Source: CAWAHD01 sp963781785 (GTDB lineage Bacteria; Planctomycetota; Planctomycetia; Isosphaerales; Isosphaeraceae). Taken from it: 64,000 nucleotides of DNA. The stretch covers positions 2,542,001 to 2,606,000 of the forward strand of contig CAWAHD010000001.1 of the NCBI GenBank assembly GCA_963781785.1, in the 5' to 3' direction. The translations under genes were made by a program, and so were the position numbers. This document shows, one piece after another, positions 36,140-46,736 of the stretch; the first letter of the stretch is position 1; every line of letters starts with the position of its first letter. Below the pieces are notes generated by a model, which saw nothing but the letters and a program-made list of their open reading frames with translations, did no database searches and was not told the origin of the DNA.

Positions 36140-38299
36140 TCAGAGCGTCCCTCCCAGCGATCCATGCTGCGATCGGATGTGCGTGATGGCCAGGGCCAGG
36201 TGATCGGCGAGGATCAGCACGCGGGCGGGCTCGCCGCAGTCCATCGCCGTGCGAGCCGCCCGGATCGCCGCCAGCGCCGCCTGGTCACACACGGCCTGGA
36301 TATCGGCGCCCGTGAATCCTGCGGTGCGGTCGGCGAGGCTTTCGAGAATGATACCGTCCGCCACCGGCCTGCCTCGCAGTCCGATCGCGAAGATCGCGGC
36401 GCGGGCGTCGCGGTCGGGAAGCGGAAGCTCCACCTGGACGTCGAATCGCCCGGGCCGGAGGAGAGCCGGGTCGAGGATGTCGCCGCGGTTCGTGGCACCC
36501 AGGATCAGGACGCCTTTGAGCTCCTCGACCCCGTCCATCTCGGCCAGAAACTGGCCGATCACGCGCTCGGTGACATTCGACTCGGCTGCACCTGAGCCCC
36601 GACTAGGGACCAGCGAGTCGATCTCGTCGAAAAAGATGATGCACGGCGCCGCCTGCCGCGCCTTGTGGAAGACTTCGCGGACCCCGCGCTCGGATTCACC
36701 GACATATTTCGAGAGCAGGGCAGGCCCCTTGACCGAGATGAAGTTCACCTGGGTCTCGGTCGCCAGGGCCTTGGCAACAAGTGTCTTGCCGCAGCCCGGC
36801 GGGCCCGAGAGCAAGATCCCCTTGGGAGGCTTGACCATGGCCGCGGCGAACAGATCGGGATACTTGAGCGGCCACTCGACGGCCTCTTCGAGCTGACGCT
36901 TGATCTGGTCCAGGCCGCCCACATCGGTCCAGCGAACGTTGGGAATCTCGACGAAGACCTCGCGAATCGCCGATGGCTCGACCTCGCAGAGAGCCGTTTG
37001 AAAATCGTCGGCGTAGACTTCCAGCTTGCGCAGGGCATCGTAAGGTATCTGCCCGGATGCGAAGTCGATCTGGGGTAGAAAGCGGCGCAGGCAGCTCACG
37101 GCAGCTTCTCGGCAGAGAGCTTCAAGGTCGGCACCGACGAACCCATGAGTGATCGATGCCAGGTGAGCGAGATCGACATCCGCAGCCAGGGGCATTCCCT
37201 GGCTATGGATCTCGAGAATCTGCTGCCGTCCCTCACGATCTGGGATCGGGATCGCGATCTCGCGGTCGAACCGGCCGGGCCGCCGGAGCGCTGGATCGAG
37301 GACGTTGGGAAGGTTCGTGGCAGCGATGACGATCAGATTCTGTCGCCTTGCGAGGCCATCCATCAAGGCAAGGAGCTGGGCGACGACGCGCTTCTCGACC
37401 TCGCCAACGACCTGCTCGCGCCTGGGTGCGATCGCGTCGATCTCGTCGATGAAGATGATGCTCGGCGTCTGCCGAGAGGCTTCCTCGAAGATCTTGCGCA
37501 GATGCGCCTCGCTTTCCCCGTAGAACTTGTGAATGATCTCAGGGCCGTTCACCGAGAAAAACCGGGCCTCGGTCTCGTGCGCCACTGCGCGGGCGATCAG
37601 CGTCTTGCCGCAGCCCGGCGGACCGTGCAGGAGCACCCCCTTGGGCGCATCGATCCCGAGTCGCTCGAATACCTCCGGGTAGCGTAACGGAAGCTCGATG
37701 ATCTCGCGGATCCGATGGAGCTCGCGCTTGAGGCCACCGATATTCTCGTAGGAAAGCGTCCGAGCCGGTTCCTTCTGCTTGTCCTTGGCCTGCGGCCGGC
37801 CGATTTCGAGCATCGTGCTCGGCCGGATCACGACCGGGCCCGGTGGAACAGTGCCGGCCACCTTGAAGTCGGCAGACCGCGCTCCGAACAGGGTGGCGCG
37901 AATGCGGTCGCCCGTGACGACCGCAAGACCATCCACCAGACCGCCGATGTAGTTCAAATCGCGGTCGGTGGGGACGATATCCAGCGGAGTGATCACGACG
38001 CGCTCCGCGGCGCGCGGCACGATCTTGCGCACACTGACCGTCTGGTCGAGCGCGACGCCCGCATTCTCGCGCGTCACACCGTCGAGCTGGGCTCGGGTCT
38101 GGCCGCGATGTTCCTTGTATGCGGGCATCGCCTTCGCGACGGTCTTGCGCTTGCCGCTCAGCTCGACGATGTCGCCGACCTCGACTCCGATCTTTGCAAG
38201 ATCGGCCGGATCCAACCGGACGAGGCCGCGCCCGAGATCCTTGGCCAGAGCCTCGGTTGCCTTCAGCTTGAGCGTTGCTTCTTCGGCGGTGTCCGGCAT
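36140..38299 (-). CDS. CDC48/VCP-type AAA ATPase with two AAA domains
   Basis: A 719-residue protein. Residues 1-165 match the CDC48/VAT N-domain (LGRGLVRLDPADLAKIGVEVGDIVELSGKR). AAA domain 1 has GPPGCGKTLIARAVAHET and IIFIDEIDAIAPRRE; AAA domain 2 has GPPGCGKTLVAKALATET and IIFFDEIDSLVPSRG, and both have arginine-finger regions (RRPGRFDREI and RPGRFDVQV). It is a full-length unfoldase, uncommon in bacteria. It is located between gvpH and gvpL in one run of genes. I infer a role in remodelling or removing vesicle proteins. Confidence 0.95.
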   Translation of the reverse strand: MPDTAEEATLKLKATEALAKDLGRGLVRLDPADLAKIGVEVGDIVELSGKRKTVAKAMPAYKEHRGQTRAQLDGVTRENAGVALDQTVSVRKIVPRAAERVVITPLDIVPTDRDLNYIGGLVDGLAVVTGDRIRATLFGARSADFKVAGTVPPGPVVIRPSTMLEIGRPQAKDKQKEPARTLSYENIGGLKRELHRIREIIELPLRYPEVFERLGIDAPKGVLLHGPPGCGKTLIARAVAHETEARFFSVNGPEIIHKFYGESEAHLRKIFEEASRQTPSIIFIDEIDAIAPRREQVVGEVEKRVVAQLLALMDGLARRQNLIVIAATNLPNVLDPALRRPGRFDREIAIPIPDREGRQQILEIHSQGMPLAADVDLAHLASITHGFVGADLEALCREAAVSCLRRFLPQIDFASGQIPYDALRKLEVYADDFQTALCEVEPSAIREVFVEIPNVRWTDVGGLDQIKRQLEEAVEWPLKYPDLFAAAMVKPPKGILLSGPPGCGKTLVAKALATETQVNFISVKGPALLSKYVGESERGVREVFHKARQAAPCIIFFDEIDSLVPSRGSGAAESNVTERVIGQFLAEMDGVEELKGVLILGATNRGDILDPALLRPGRFDVQVELPLPDRDARAAIFAIGLRGRPVADGIILESLADRTAGFTGADIQAVCDQAALAAIRAARTAMDCGEPARVLILADHLALAITHIRSQHGSLGGTL

Positions 38300-38314
38300 G
38301 CGCAGATCCCCTGT

Positions 38315-38857
38315 TCACCTGGCAAATTCGATCTCGAGAACGCCGTTCCGGCACGTATGTTTCATCTGGGCGCTGGAAAACGCCGCCGGCAGCAGCACTT
38401 CCTTGCGGTACTTCTTGCGCCCTCGCTCTGCCGAGATCGTCAGGATGTCGTCGTGAAGCTCGAGGTGGAGGTCGTCCTCGCCCACGCCCGGCAGCTCGGC
38501 GACGACGAGCACCTTCTTGGCCTCTTCAAACACGTCCACCATCGGCTCGTTGACCTCGTGGACAGCGACCTTGCCCGTTCGTTCGTCCTTGCCGACATTC
38601 CCGAATGGCTCGACCTTCCAGCCGTCGCCTTCGCCGACAGCAGTCCTGATGGTGAAACCGACAACGCCGCGCACCGGTTTGCCGCGTAGCTCCTCGATCC
38701 GGTGCAGCTCTTCGCCGCGCTGTGCCAGATCCCCGAGCTTCTCGAGCAGACCACCGAGACTGCCCATGAATCCACCGAGGCCGTTGGAATTCTCGCCTCC
38801 AGTGGGTTTCCGCTTCTCTTCCGCCTCCTCAGAACGTCCCTTTCGTGTTTTTGCCAT
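38315..38857 (-). CDS. gvpH: GvpH, Hsp20-like gas vesicle protein
   Basis: 180 residues from the ATG at 38857 (AAGGAG upstream). The Gly/Leu-rich N-terminal region (GLGGFMGSLGGLLEKLGDL) and the C-terminal alpha-crystallin-like domain (VDVFEEAKKVLVVAELPGV, LHDDILTISAERGRKKY, NGVLEIEF) are typical of GvpH. GvpH is a small heat-shock-like chaperone of the gas vesicle system. It lies 15 bases upstream of the CDC48-like gene. Confidence 0.9.
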   Translation of the reverse strand: MAKTRKGRSEEAEEKRKPTGGENSNGLGGFMGSLGGLLEKLGDLAQRGEELHRIEELRGKPVRGVVGFTIRTAVGEGDGWKVEPFGNVGKDERTGKVAVHEVNEPMVDVFEEAKKVLVVAELPGVGEDDLHLELHDDILTISAERGRKKYRKEVLLPAAFSSAQMKHTCRNGVLEIEFAR

Positions 38858-38964
38858 GATTGCTCGAGCTCCTTGATATGGCCGGAGATACCGAGATTTC
38901 GGCATCCGGCCGGTGACACGGGAACAGACACCAGACGTCGGGCACCGCAATCGAACGATTGGAA

Positions 38965-40386
38965 TCACAGCGCGATCGCGTATTGTTTCGCCTTTGTTCG
39001 GATGGTCTTGTAGTCAACCTGCAGCAGCCGCGCGGCCTCGGCCTTGTTACCGCCCGTTCGCTTGAGAACCTGCGTCAGCAGTTCGCGCTCGATCTGCCAC
39101 ACGCGCTTGCGTACGACCTCTCGCAATGAGAGGCCCGCATCGGCCGGATCGGCGTCATCGAGTTTTGCACCAGCTCCCCGTCCCACTTCTCTCGGCGGGC
39201 CGGACTGCTCGAGACGGAGGTGCTCCGTGCTGATGGATGTCTCGGTCAGAAGTACCGCTCGACGAATGACATTACGGAGCTCGCGGACGTTGCCGGGCCA
39301 GGAGTAGCTGCGCAGCTCATCGAGCGCCGCGGGATCGATCTCGACCGCCTTGCCAAGCTCCTGGCATGTTGACCGCAGAAAGCGCTGGGCCAGGTAAACC
39401 AGATCGTCTTTCCGTTCCCGCAACGGGGGGACGGCGATCGCAAACTCGTTGAGCCGGTGATACAGGTCGCGGCGGAAGCGGCCGGCGGCGACGAGTACCT
39501 CGAGGCCCTCGTTCGTCGCGGCCAGCACGCGGACGTTGAGCTGGATGGGGGCCGTGCCGCCCACCCGGAAGATCCTTCGTTCCTGGAGTGCGCGCAGCAG
39601 CTTGGCCTGCATGGCCAGCGGCAGGTTGGTGATCTCGTCGAGGAAGAGCGTGCCGCCGGCGGCGGCCTCGAAGCAGCCCGGCCGGGTGCGGTCGGCCCCT
39701 GTGAACGCACCTCGTTCGTGCCCGAACAATTCGCTCTCGATCAAGCTGGTCGGGAGCGATCCGCAATCGACAGGAACAAAAGGCGCGGCGGCCCGCGGGC
39801 TCGACCGATGAATGGTCCGGGCCACCAGTTCCTTCCCCACACCCGTCTCGCCGGTCACGATCACTGTGAAGTCCGTCGGTGCCACGCGATGAACGTCATC
39901 CATGATCCGACGCACCGGCAGGCTCGAACCCATTGCTTCCGGCAACGTCAGCTCGCGCGACGCCAGCGATCGCGGAAGCGCGGTCGTTCGGGTCCCGTTC
40001 AATCGATGGCTCTCGACCGCCATGTGGACCGTCAGCACGACTTCGTCGTTCTTGAACGGTTTCGTCAGGAAGGCAAAGACCCCATTCTCGACAGCTCTGA
40101 GTGCGGAACTCACGCTGGCGAACGCCGTGATGAGGATGATCGGCGTCTTGAGAGCGGACTTACGAGCTTCCTGCAGAACTTGCAGGCCGCTGATCCCGGG
40201 CATCCTCATATCCACCACCGCGGCGTCGACCTCCTGCTCTCTCATGATCTTCAAAGCCGTCGTCCCGTCTTCCGCCATGACCGGTTCGAAGCCTTCTCGC
40301 TTCAAGAGAGTCGTGAGCGCCCACCGGCTATCTTCCTCGTCGTCCGTGACCAGAACGCGATTCGCAATCGATTTCTGGATCGTCAT
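38965..40386 (-). CDS. NtrC-type sigma54-dependent response regulator
   Basis: 473 residues from the ATG at 40386. The receiver (VLVTDDEEDSR, AAVVDMRMPGISG, FLTKPF) occupies 1-125. The AAA+ activator domain (about 150-385) has GETGVGKELVARTIH, FGHERGAFTGADRTRPG with the sigma54-contacting GAFTGA loop, and LFLDEITNLP. The Fis-type HTH (GGNKAEAARLLQVDYKTIRTKAKQY) is at the C-terminus. This is the probable activator of the sigma54-type gvpA promoter. Its kinase may be the one at 33.0-34.5 kb. Confidence 0.95.
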   Translation of the reverse strand: MTIQKSIANRVLVTDDEEDSRWALTTLLKREGFEPVMAEDGTTALKIMREQEVDAAVVDMRMPGISGLQVLQEARKSALKTPIILITAFASVSSALRAVENGVFAFLTKPFKNDEVVLTVHMAVESHRLNGTRTTALPRSLASRELTLPEAMGSSLPVRRIMDDVHRVAPTDFTVIVTGETGVGKELVARTIHRSSPRAAAPFVPVDCGSLPTSLIESELFGHERGAFTGADRTRPGCFEAAAGGTLFLDEITNLPLAMQAKLLRALQERRIFRVGGTAPIQLNVRVLAATNEGLEVLVAAGRFRRDLYHRLNEFAIAVPPLRERKDDLVYLAQRFLRSTCQELGKAVEIDPAALDELRSYSWPGNVRELRNVIRRAVLLTETSISTEHLRLEQSGPPREVGRGAGAKLDDADPADAGLSLREVVRKRVWQIERELLTQVLKRTGGNKAEAARLLQVDYKTIRTKAKQYAIAL

Positions 40387-40396
40387 GGGAGAAAAC

Positions 40397-41068
40397 CTAC
40401 CCTGTTGATGGAGCGGATGGTCGCACGTTGTTCGACGGCGCAACGCCGTCACGGGACTCCGCCGCGCTCATGTCGCTGAAACGGCTGAGGCGGATATCCG
40501 GAGGAAGGTGGCTCTCGAGCGCGTGCAAGATCCCCAGGAAGATCAACCCCGTCTCGCCCTCCTTCAGTGTCTGGTCGATCTGTCTGGCGATGTGATCGTC
40601 ACGCTGTTCCAGGAGCCGCTTGCTGAGCCTGGCATGCCTGAGATCCCGGACTGTGTTGCGGGAATGCGTTGGCGTGGCGAGCGCATCGCGAGCGAGCTTG
40701 TACTCTTGCATCAGAAGCTCCGGTGCCTCAGTGCCCGTGAGCTTCGCTCCCTTGGCCATCAAGTCCAGGAGAATCTGGTGATTCACGCTACCCTCCTGAG
40801 CCAGTTCGCGAACGATCGCCTCCTCGTTACCGCACACGGGCAGGCCGTCCTGGTAGAGTCGCACTCGGCGGTAATCCAGGTTGAGCCCCTCGATCTGCGT
40901 CGCGATCGTTTCCCACAGTCGCATCACTGCCTCCTGTCGCAGTTCCCATTGCTCTGCCCCGGTTCGCTCGATGTGATGGCGGCGCACGGATTCCTGAAGG
41001 CTCCCCATATCGGTTTCGGTGTGAATGATCGGAACCAAGATTAACGGCCGCACCGATCGACCCGGCAT
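40397..41068 (-). CDS. Conserved-looking soluble protein upstream of the sigma54 activator, unknown
   Basis: A 223-residue protein. It opens with LILVPIIHTETDMGSL, then a helical core with LDYRRVRLYQDGLPVCG, IVRELAQEGSVNHQILLDLMAKGAKLTGTE, and a charged helix DDHIARQIDQTLKEGETGLIFLGILH. The mixture of conserved-type glycines and motifs suggests a real family, but I cannot name it. It ends 11 bases before the activator's ATG and probably shares its transcript. Confidence 0.75.
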   Translation of the reverse strand: MPGRSVRPLILVPIIHTETDMGSLQESVRRHHIERTGAEQWELRQEAVMRLWETIATQIEGLNLDYRRVRLYQDGLPVCGNEEAIVRELAQEGSVNHQILLDLMAKGAKLTGTEAPELLMQEYKLARDALATPTHSRNTVRDLRHARLSKRLLEQRDDHIARQIDQTLKEGETGLIFLGILHALESHLPPDIRLSRFSDMSAAESRDGVAPSNNVRPSAPSTG

Positions 41069-41188
41069 CGCATCGATCTCCGAACCGACAAAAAATGACG
41101 CTACGACGCAAAAGCCGATCGAGCCCCCCGTTTCTGGCCGAGCGACTGCTGCCGGCCGCTCCGGGTTCTCTGCGAGCCGCCTCGCGCA

Positions 41189-41326
41189 TCAGGGGTGCTG
41201 TCGTGCCTTTTGCAGGGCGGCGTCGCCGCTCGCCGCTGTCTCGATCCAGTAGCCCTTGTCGCGGAACAAATCCGCCATGTTCTGGCACGTGTCGGCGTCG
41301 TCATCCACCACGAGAATCATGGGCAT
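41189..41326 (-). pseudogene. Truncated response-regulator receiver
   Basis: The ATG at 41326 follows GAGG and starts MPMILVVDDDADTCQNMADLFRDKGYWIETAASGDAALQKARQHP, then stops. This is the first 45 residues of a receiver domain including the acidic pair, without the phospho-acceptor Asp. No other frame downstream continues it, so it is a deletion relic and not a frameshift. Confidence 0.65.
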
Positions 41327-41559
41327 CGCAACCTCCGCGATGAGGCTTCGTGCCGGGTTCACCCTTGGCAGCCATGCGGGGCGCGAGAGAATCGGCGAAT
41401 ATCCCACTGGCCATATGCCCGTTCTCAGCCACGAGCATGTGTGAGTCTGAACAGGGATGCCGCACGGTCGGCTGGGCTGCGACGGGCAGGCTCTTCCCAT
41501 CGAGCCGATCACTGAGGTTGCTTGGTTGGTGTTGCATGTCACTAATCGAGTTGCGGCAT

Positions 41560-41831
41560 CGGTTCGGTCGGACCTCGACCAGACTGCTCCGGATCTGATC
41601 CGCTTCCGGAACAGCCATTGCATTCGCTGGGACGATCTGCTTCAGGTCACAACTGGTATCGCGGCCCTCGAGGATGACGATCCCAGCGCTTGCGGAGACC
41701 GACACCTTGCGCAAGACCATGTAGCCGGTTGCAGGCAGCGCGCACTCGGTTCGCTCGTCTACTTGGCGGTCATCGATTCGCGGCTTAATAAGGCACCCCA
41801 TCTCCTGCCGAGCATCCTTTTTTCGAGGCAC
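41560..41831 (-). pseudogene. Possible degenerate BON-domain protein fragment
   Basis: Residues 30-90 of this minus-strand frame (TGYMVLRKVSVSASAGIVIL, then EGRDTSCDLKQIV) follow the pattern of BON domains, which in planctomycetes read YPALRRV...GVLTLRGRV...YYLKQ. Key positions are only partly kept and the flanking sequence is unstructured. A weak call by pattern. Confidence 0.3.
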
Positions 41832-42272
41832 TGTTCACCGGCGGCCTGGATCATTGGTGTAACAGGCTGGACCATGGGGAGTACCCCTCAACGATCCGAC
41901 ACGAACCGCCATGTAGCCAGCACGCCGATCAACGTTTCAGGAATCCAATCGCACGCCTCGGTGACGCCCAAAGTTTGCTTTTCAGGGGAAACCTCGGTGC
42001 ACCTCGTCCGGCTCGGCATCGCGATCAGCACTCAAGAGTCGGCGGCTCATACCGAATTCTGTACAGTTGCAGGGCTTCCGCACCGACCCGCTTTGAAAGG
42101 CGTACTCCGAATACCTTAACCGGACGGCCAAAAACCCGACAGTCGGGATCACGAAACAGTCGTTGTCGGAGAAACCCTGACACAAATCCCAAGGGATCAC
42201 CCGTGTCGGTCGTTGCGCGGCGCTCGCTACAATGAGGGCCGTCCGAAACCCAGGGATGAGGGAGAGCCGGCG
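41832..42272. other. Gene-free stretch before the CheB/CheR fusion
   Basis: No coding sequence is supported. A TACAAT (42228-42233) lies about 40 bases ahead of the ATG at 42273 and could be the -10 of its promoter; no good -35 partner is seen. Confidence 0.4.
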
Positions 42273-45200
42273 ATGGCCGCGAAGAAACGAGGGAAGCACC
42301 GCGCGACGGCTTCCGAACCGATCACGCCGCCCCGACAGGCGAAGCGTGCCGGAAAAAAGGTTCTTGAACCAAGCGCAGAATGGTCGGGTGCGCCGGCCGG
42401 CGAGGGTGTCTCGGCGACGGAGCAGGCTCGAACCGAGCTGCCCGTGGCCGGGTTGGTCGCTTCGGCCGGCGGGCTCGATGCCTTCAAGAGGTTTCTCGCC
42501 GCCATGCCCGCCGACAGCGGCATCGCCTTCGTCCTCATCCCCCATCTCGACCCGGCGCACGCAAGCCTGATGGTCGATTTGCTCAGCCGGCACTCGTCGA
42601 TGCCGGTCATCGAGGCCGCTGACGGTATGGCGCCACTGGCCAACCACGTCTACGTCATCCCGCCCAACAAGAACATGACCATTTCCGGCGGCTTGCTCCG
42701 CCTGGCCGGGCCAGTCGAGCGCGGCGGCTGGCAGACTTCGATCGATCTCTTTCTGCGCTCGCTGGCCGACGATCAATCGGAAAACGCGATCTGCATCGTC
42801 CTGAGCGGGACCGGGTCTCACGGCACGCTGGGTCTCACGGCGGTCAAGGCCGCCGGCGGCATGGCCATGGTTCAGGACCCCAAGACGGCCGACTTCCCCG
42901 GCATGCCCAGTTGCGCCGTCGCCACGGGCCTGGCCGACTATGTCTTGCCCGTCGAGCAGATGCCCAAGGCGCTCGTCAGGTATGTGCAGCACGAGTTCGT
43001 CAACAGGGGCAAGGTCATCGCCGCGGTGGATGAGACGCCGGTTCATCTCAACGATTTGCTCGCTATCCTGCGCTCCGGCACCCAGTTCGATTTTCGCGGC
43101 TATCGCAAAAAGATGCTGGCGCGGCGGCTGGAACGGCGCGTGGGATTGAGTCGCTTCGATACCGTCGCGGAGTACCTTGCCCACCTGCGCGAGCATCCCG
43201 AGGAGATCAAGCAGCTCGCGCGCGATCTGCTGGTCAGCGTGACCAGGTTCTTCCGCGATTCCGAAGCCTTCAGCGCTCTGGACACGGAAGTCATCACGCC
43301 ACTCATTCAGGCGAAGGCTGCCGACGCCCCCTTACGGGTCTGGGTCCCCGGATGTGCCACCGGCGAGGAGCCTTACTCCATCGCCATGCTGATGCTCGAA
43401 CATCTGACGACCGCGCAGAATCCCTCCCGCCTGCAAATCTTCGCCACGGATGTCGATGAACACGCGCTCGAATTCGCTCGCCGGGGGATCTATCCCGAGG
43501 GAATCTCCGTCGATGTCTCTCCGGAACGGCTGGCCCGTTTCTTTACGAGGGCCGAGGAATCAACCTGGCAGGTCGGCAAGCCGTTGCGCGAAACCATGAC
43601 GTTTGCCGTTCAAAATCTGATAACCAACGCTCCTTTCTCCAAGATGGACCTGATCTCCTGCCGCAACACGCTCATCTACCTCGAACCGGAGATGCAGAAC
43701 AAGATCATCAACCTTTTGCATTTTGCTCTCAGCGACGGGGGCTACCTGTTCCTGGGCTCGTCGGAGACAGTTGGGCGGCACACCGAGCTGTTCGAGCCTG
43801 TCTCCAAAAAGTGGCGCATTTATCGGCGCATTGGCCCGCCTCGGGCGAACGACTTGCAGTTCCCGGCAATGCAGTTGGACCCGCGCCACGCCACTGCGCT
43901 GCCGGTCAGCCGGCCTCACGCTCTTCCGAGGCTGGCGGAGCTGGCCCAAAACTCCTTGCTGCGCCGGGTTGGTCTGGCTTGCGTTGTCATCAATCGCAAT
44001 TACGAGGTTCTGCACTTCGCCGGCCCGACCGAAGACTACCTCGTCCAGCCAGACGGCCCACCCACCCAGCACCTGCTTTCCCTGGCGCGCAAGGCGCTCG
44101 AACCCAGTCTGCGCGTCGTCATCCGCCGGGCCATCCACGAAAACGCCTCCCAGAGCGTCAGAGGAGTGATGATGCGCCAAGGAGGCGAAATCCGCCGGGT
44201 GAACATTGACGTTGAGCCTCTTATCCCTTCCAAGCAGACCGAAGGTCTGCTGCTGGTCTCGTTCCAGGAGCAGCCGAGTCCTTCGGGCGAAGCGCCCAAA
44301 AAGCGCGGCCGCGCGCCGAGACAGCAGAATCGGATGTCTTGCGTCAGTTTGAGCAGGAGCTGGAGACGACGCGCGATGACCTGCAAGGCACCATCGAAGC
44401 GCTCGGGAGCGCCAACGAGGAACTCAAGGCGTCCAACGAAGAAGTCATGTCGATGAACGAAGAGCTCCAGTCTGCCAATGAGGAGCTGGAGACCTCCAAG
44501 GAGGAGCTGCAATCCCTCAACGAAGAGCTGGGCACCGTCAACAACCAGCTCCACGACAAAATCGAGGAGGCCGAGTCGGCCAAGAACGACATGGCCAATC
44601 TCCTCAACGCGACCCACATCGCCACCGTGTTCCTGGACGCTGGCCTGCGAATCAAGTTATTCACGCCCCCCGCCGCGCGCACGTTCAACCTGGTCCAGGC
44701 GGATCTCGGCCGTCCGATCGGCGACGCCGTCGCGAAGTTCCACGACCCCGGGTTGCTGCGCGAGGCCGAAGAAGTCCTGCGCGCTCAGACGCCGCGCGAA
44801 CAGGAAGTTCGGGCTGAGGACCGCCGGTGGTTCATCCGGCGGATCATGCCCTACTGGACCCTGGACAAACGCATCGACGGCGTCGTGATCAGCTTCGTGG
44901 ACATTACCGAGCGCAAGGAGGCCTCCGACGCGCTAATCCGGCGCCTCGCGGCCGTGGTGGAAAGTTCCGCCGATGCGATCTTCAGTAAAGACATCGACGG
45001 CACCATCAGAACCTGGAACGGAGGCGCCGAGCGGCTGTACGGGTACAGCCCCGCCGAGGCCATCGGCCGATCGGTCAAGTTCCTCGTCCCGGATGACCGC
45101 GTCGAGGAATGGACCAAAATCATGGCCACGCTGGCGCACGGCGAGCATGTTGAGCAGCTCGAGACCGAGCGAATCCGCAAAGACGGCAAGCGAGTCGCGG

Positions 45201-46736
45201 TGGCGCTGACAATTTCGCCGATCCGGGATGGCGACGGCAAGATCCTGAGCGCCTCGATGACCGGGCGCGACATCACCGAACGCAAGCGAGCCGAAGCGGA
45301 GATGCGGCGACTTACCACCGAGCTGGGCGCGCGAGTCGAAGAACTCACGACCCTGCTGGACATCCTTCCCGGCGGCGTCCTGATCGCTGATCCCCTTTGC
45401 CGGCGGATCACTGGAAACCGCTGGTTTTACGAATTCCTCGGCCTTCCCCAAGGCTCCAACCTCTCGGTCACTGCGGAGCAGCGGGACCTGCCTGCCGGCA
45501 TGCGCAAGCCATGACGGACGGGAGTTGTCCCCCACCGAATTGCCCATGCAGGCGACCGGTCTCTCCGGCCGCCGCATCACGGATTTCGACCACGAACTGG
45601 TTTTCCCCGACGGCCGTGTGATAACCCTCCTGGCCAGCACCGCACCGCTCCTCGATGAGAACGGCGCCGTTCGGGGCGTCGTCGGCGCCTACATGGATAT
45701 CACCGAGCGGAAGCGTGCAGCGGCGGCCCTGCGCGACCGCGAAGCTCGCCTCGCGGCCATCCTGAACACCGCAGCCGACGCGATTGTCACGATCGATGAA
45801 CACGGGATGATTCAGTCGGTCAACAACACAGCCGTACAGATCTTCGGATATGCTGCCGCCGAGATGATCGGCCAGAACGTGAAGATGCTCATGCCCTCGC
45901 CCCACCACGAAGAGCACGATCGTTACCTCGCAAGATACAAGCAAACCGGGGAAAAGCGCATCATCGGAATCGGTCGTGAAGTCCTAGGTCAGCGCAAGGA
46001 TGGTTCCACGTTGCCGATGGAACTGGCCGTCAGCGAGGTGGGAAACCTGAAACTGTTCACCGGCATGCTCCGCGACATCACTCGTAGAAAGGAACTGGAG
46101 CGCGAGGTCGTCGAGATCGCCTCGCTGAAGCAGCAACGCATCGGTCAGGACCTGCACGACAGCGTGAGCCAGGAACTGACCGCCCTCAACATGCTTGCCG
46201 GCGACCTGGCCGAGACTCTACGATCGGATCCTTCAGGCGCGCCGAAGCTGGTCGATCGGCTGATCGTGGGATTACAGCGCAGCCAGCAAGAGCTTCGGGA
46301 CGTCATGCGTGGGCTGTTGCCTGTTTTGGTCGATGCCGAGGGGCTCATGGCTGCATTGTCCGACCTCGCCAGCCGTACCCAGGAGGAGGAAAAAGTGAAA
46401 TGTGTGTTCGACTGCCCCAAGCCGGTCCTCGTCACGGACAACCTCGTAGCGACCCACCTCTATCTGATCGCGCAGGAAGCGGTTCACAACACCATCAAGC
46501 ACTCCCAGTGCCAGAACATCCGCATCTCCGCGAAGGCGAATCATCTCCTGGTCCTGAGCGTGCAAGACGACGGCATCGGCATCTCGGACCATCCGGCCGA
46601 CGACCACGGAGGGCTGGGTCTACGCATCATGCGCAACCGTGCCGCGATCATCCGTGCAGTTTTGACCATTGAGCCGGTTGAGCCCACCGGCACCCTGGTG
46701 ACGTGTACCTTGCCGAGGACGAACAATGAGCCGTAA
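42273..46736 (+). CDS. CheB-CheR-PAS-histidine kinase fusion, two frameshifts
   Basis: About 1,485 residues when joined. A CheB methylesterase domain (about 55-240; SAGGLDAFKRF, GTGSHGTLG) is followed by CheR methyltransferase (about 260-520; SVTRFFRD, VPGCATGEEPYSIAML, ISCRNTLIYL), a long Glu-rich coiled coil (SMNEELQSANEELETSKEEL), three or four PAS domains, and a HisKA_3/HATPase kinase (GQDLHDSVSQELTALN, DDGIGI, GGLGLRIM). The start is the ATG behind GGGAGA. Frames change near 44330 and between 45480 and 45525, both inside otherwise conserved blocks. It overlaps the following LuxR-type regulator, its likely partner. Such fusions sense unknown signals in a chemotaxis-independent way. Confidence 0.9.

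Noticed and set aside
38858..38964. Search for a sigma54 promoter ahead of gvpH
   Set aside because: No GG-N10-GC element with a recognisable -24 box on the minus strand.
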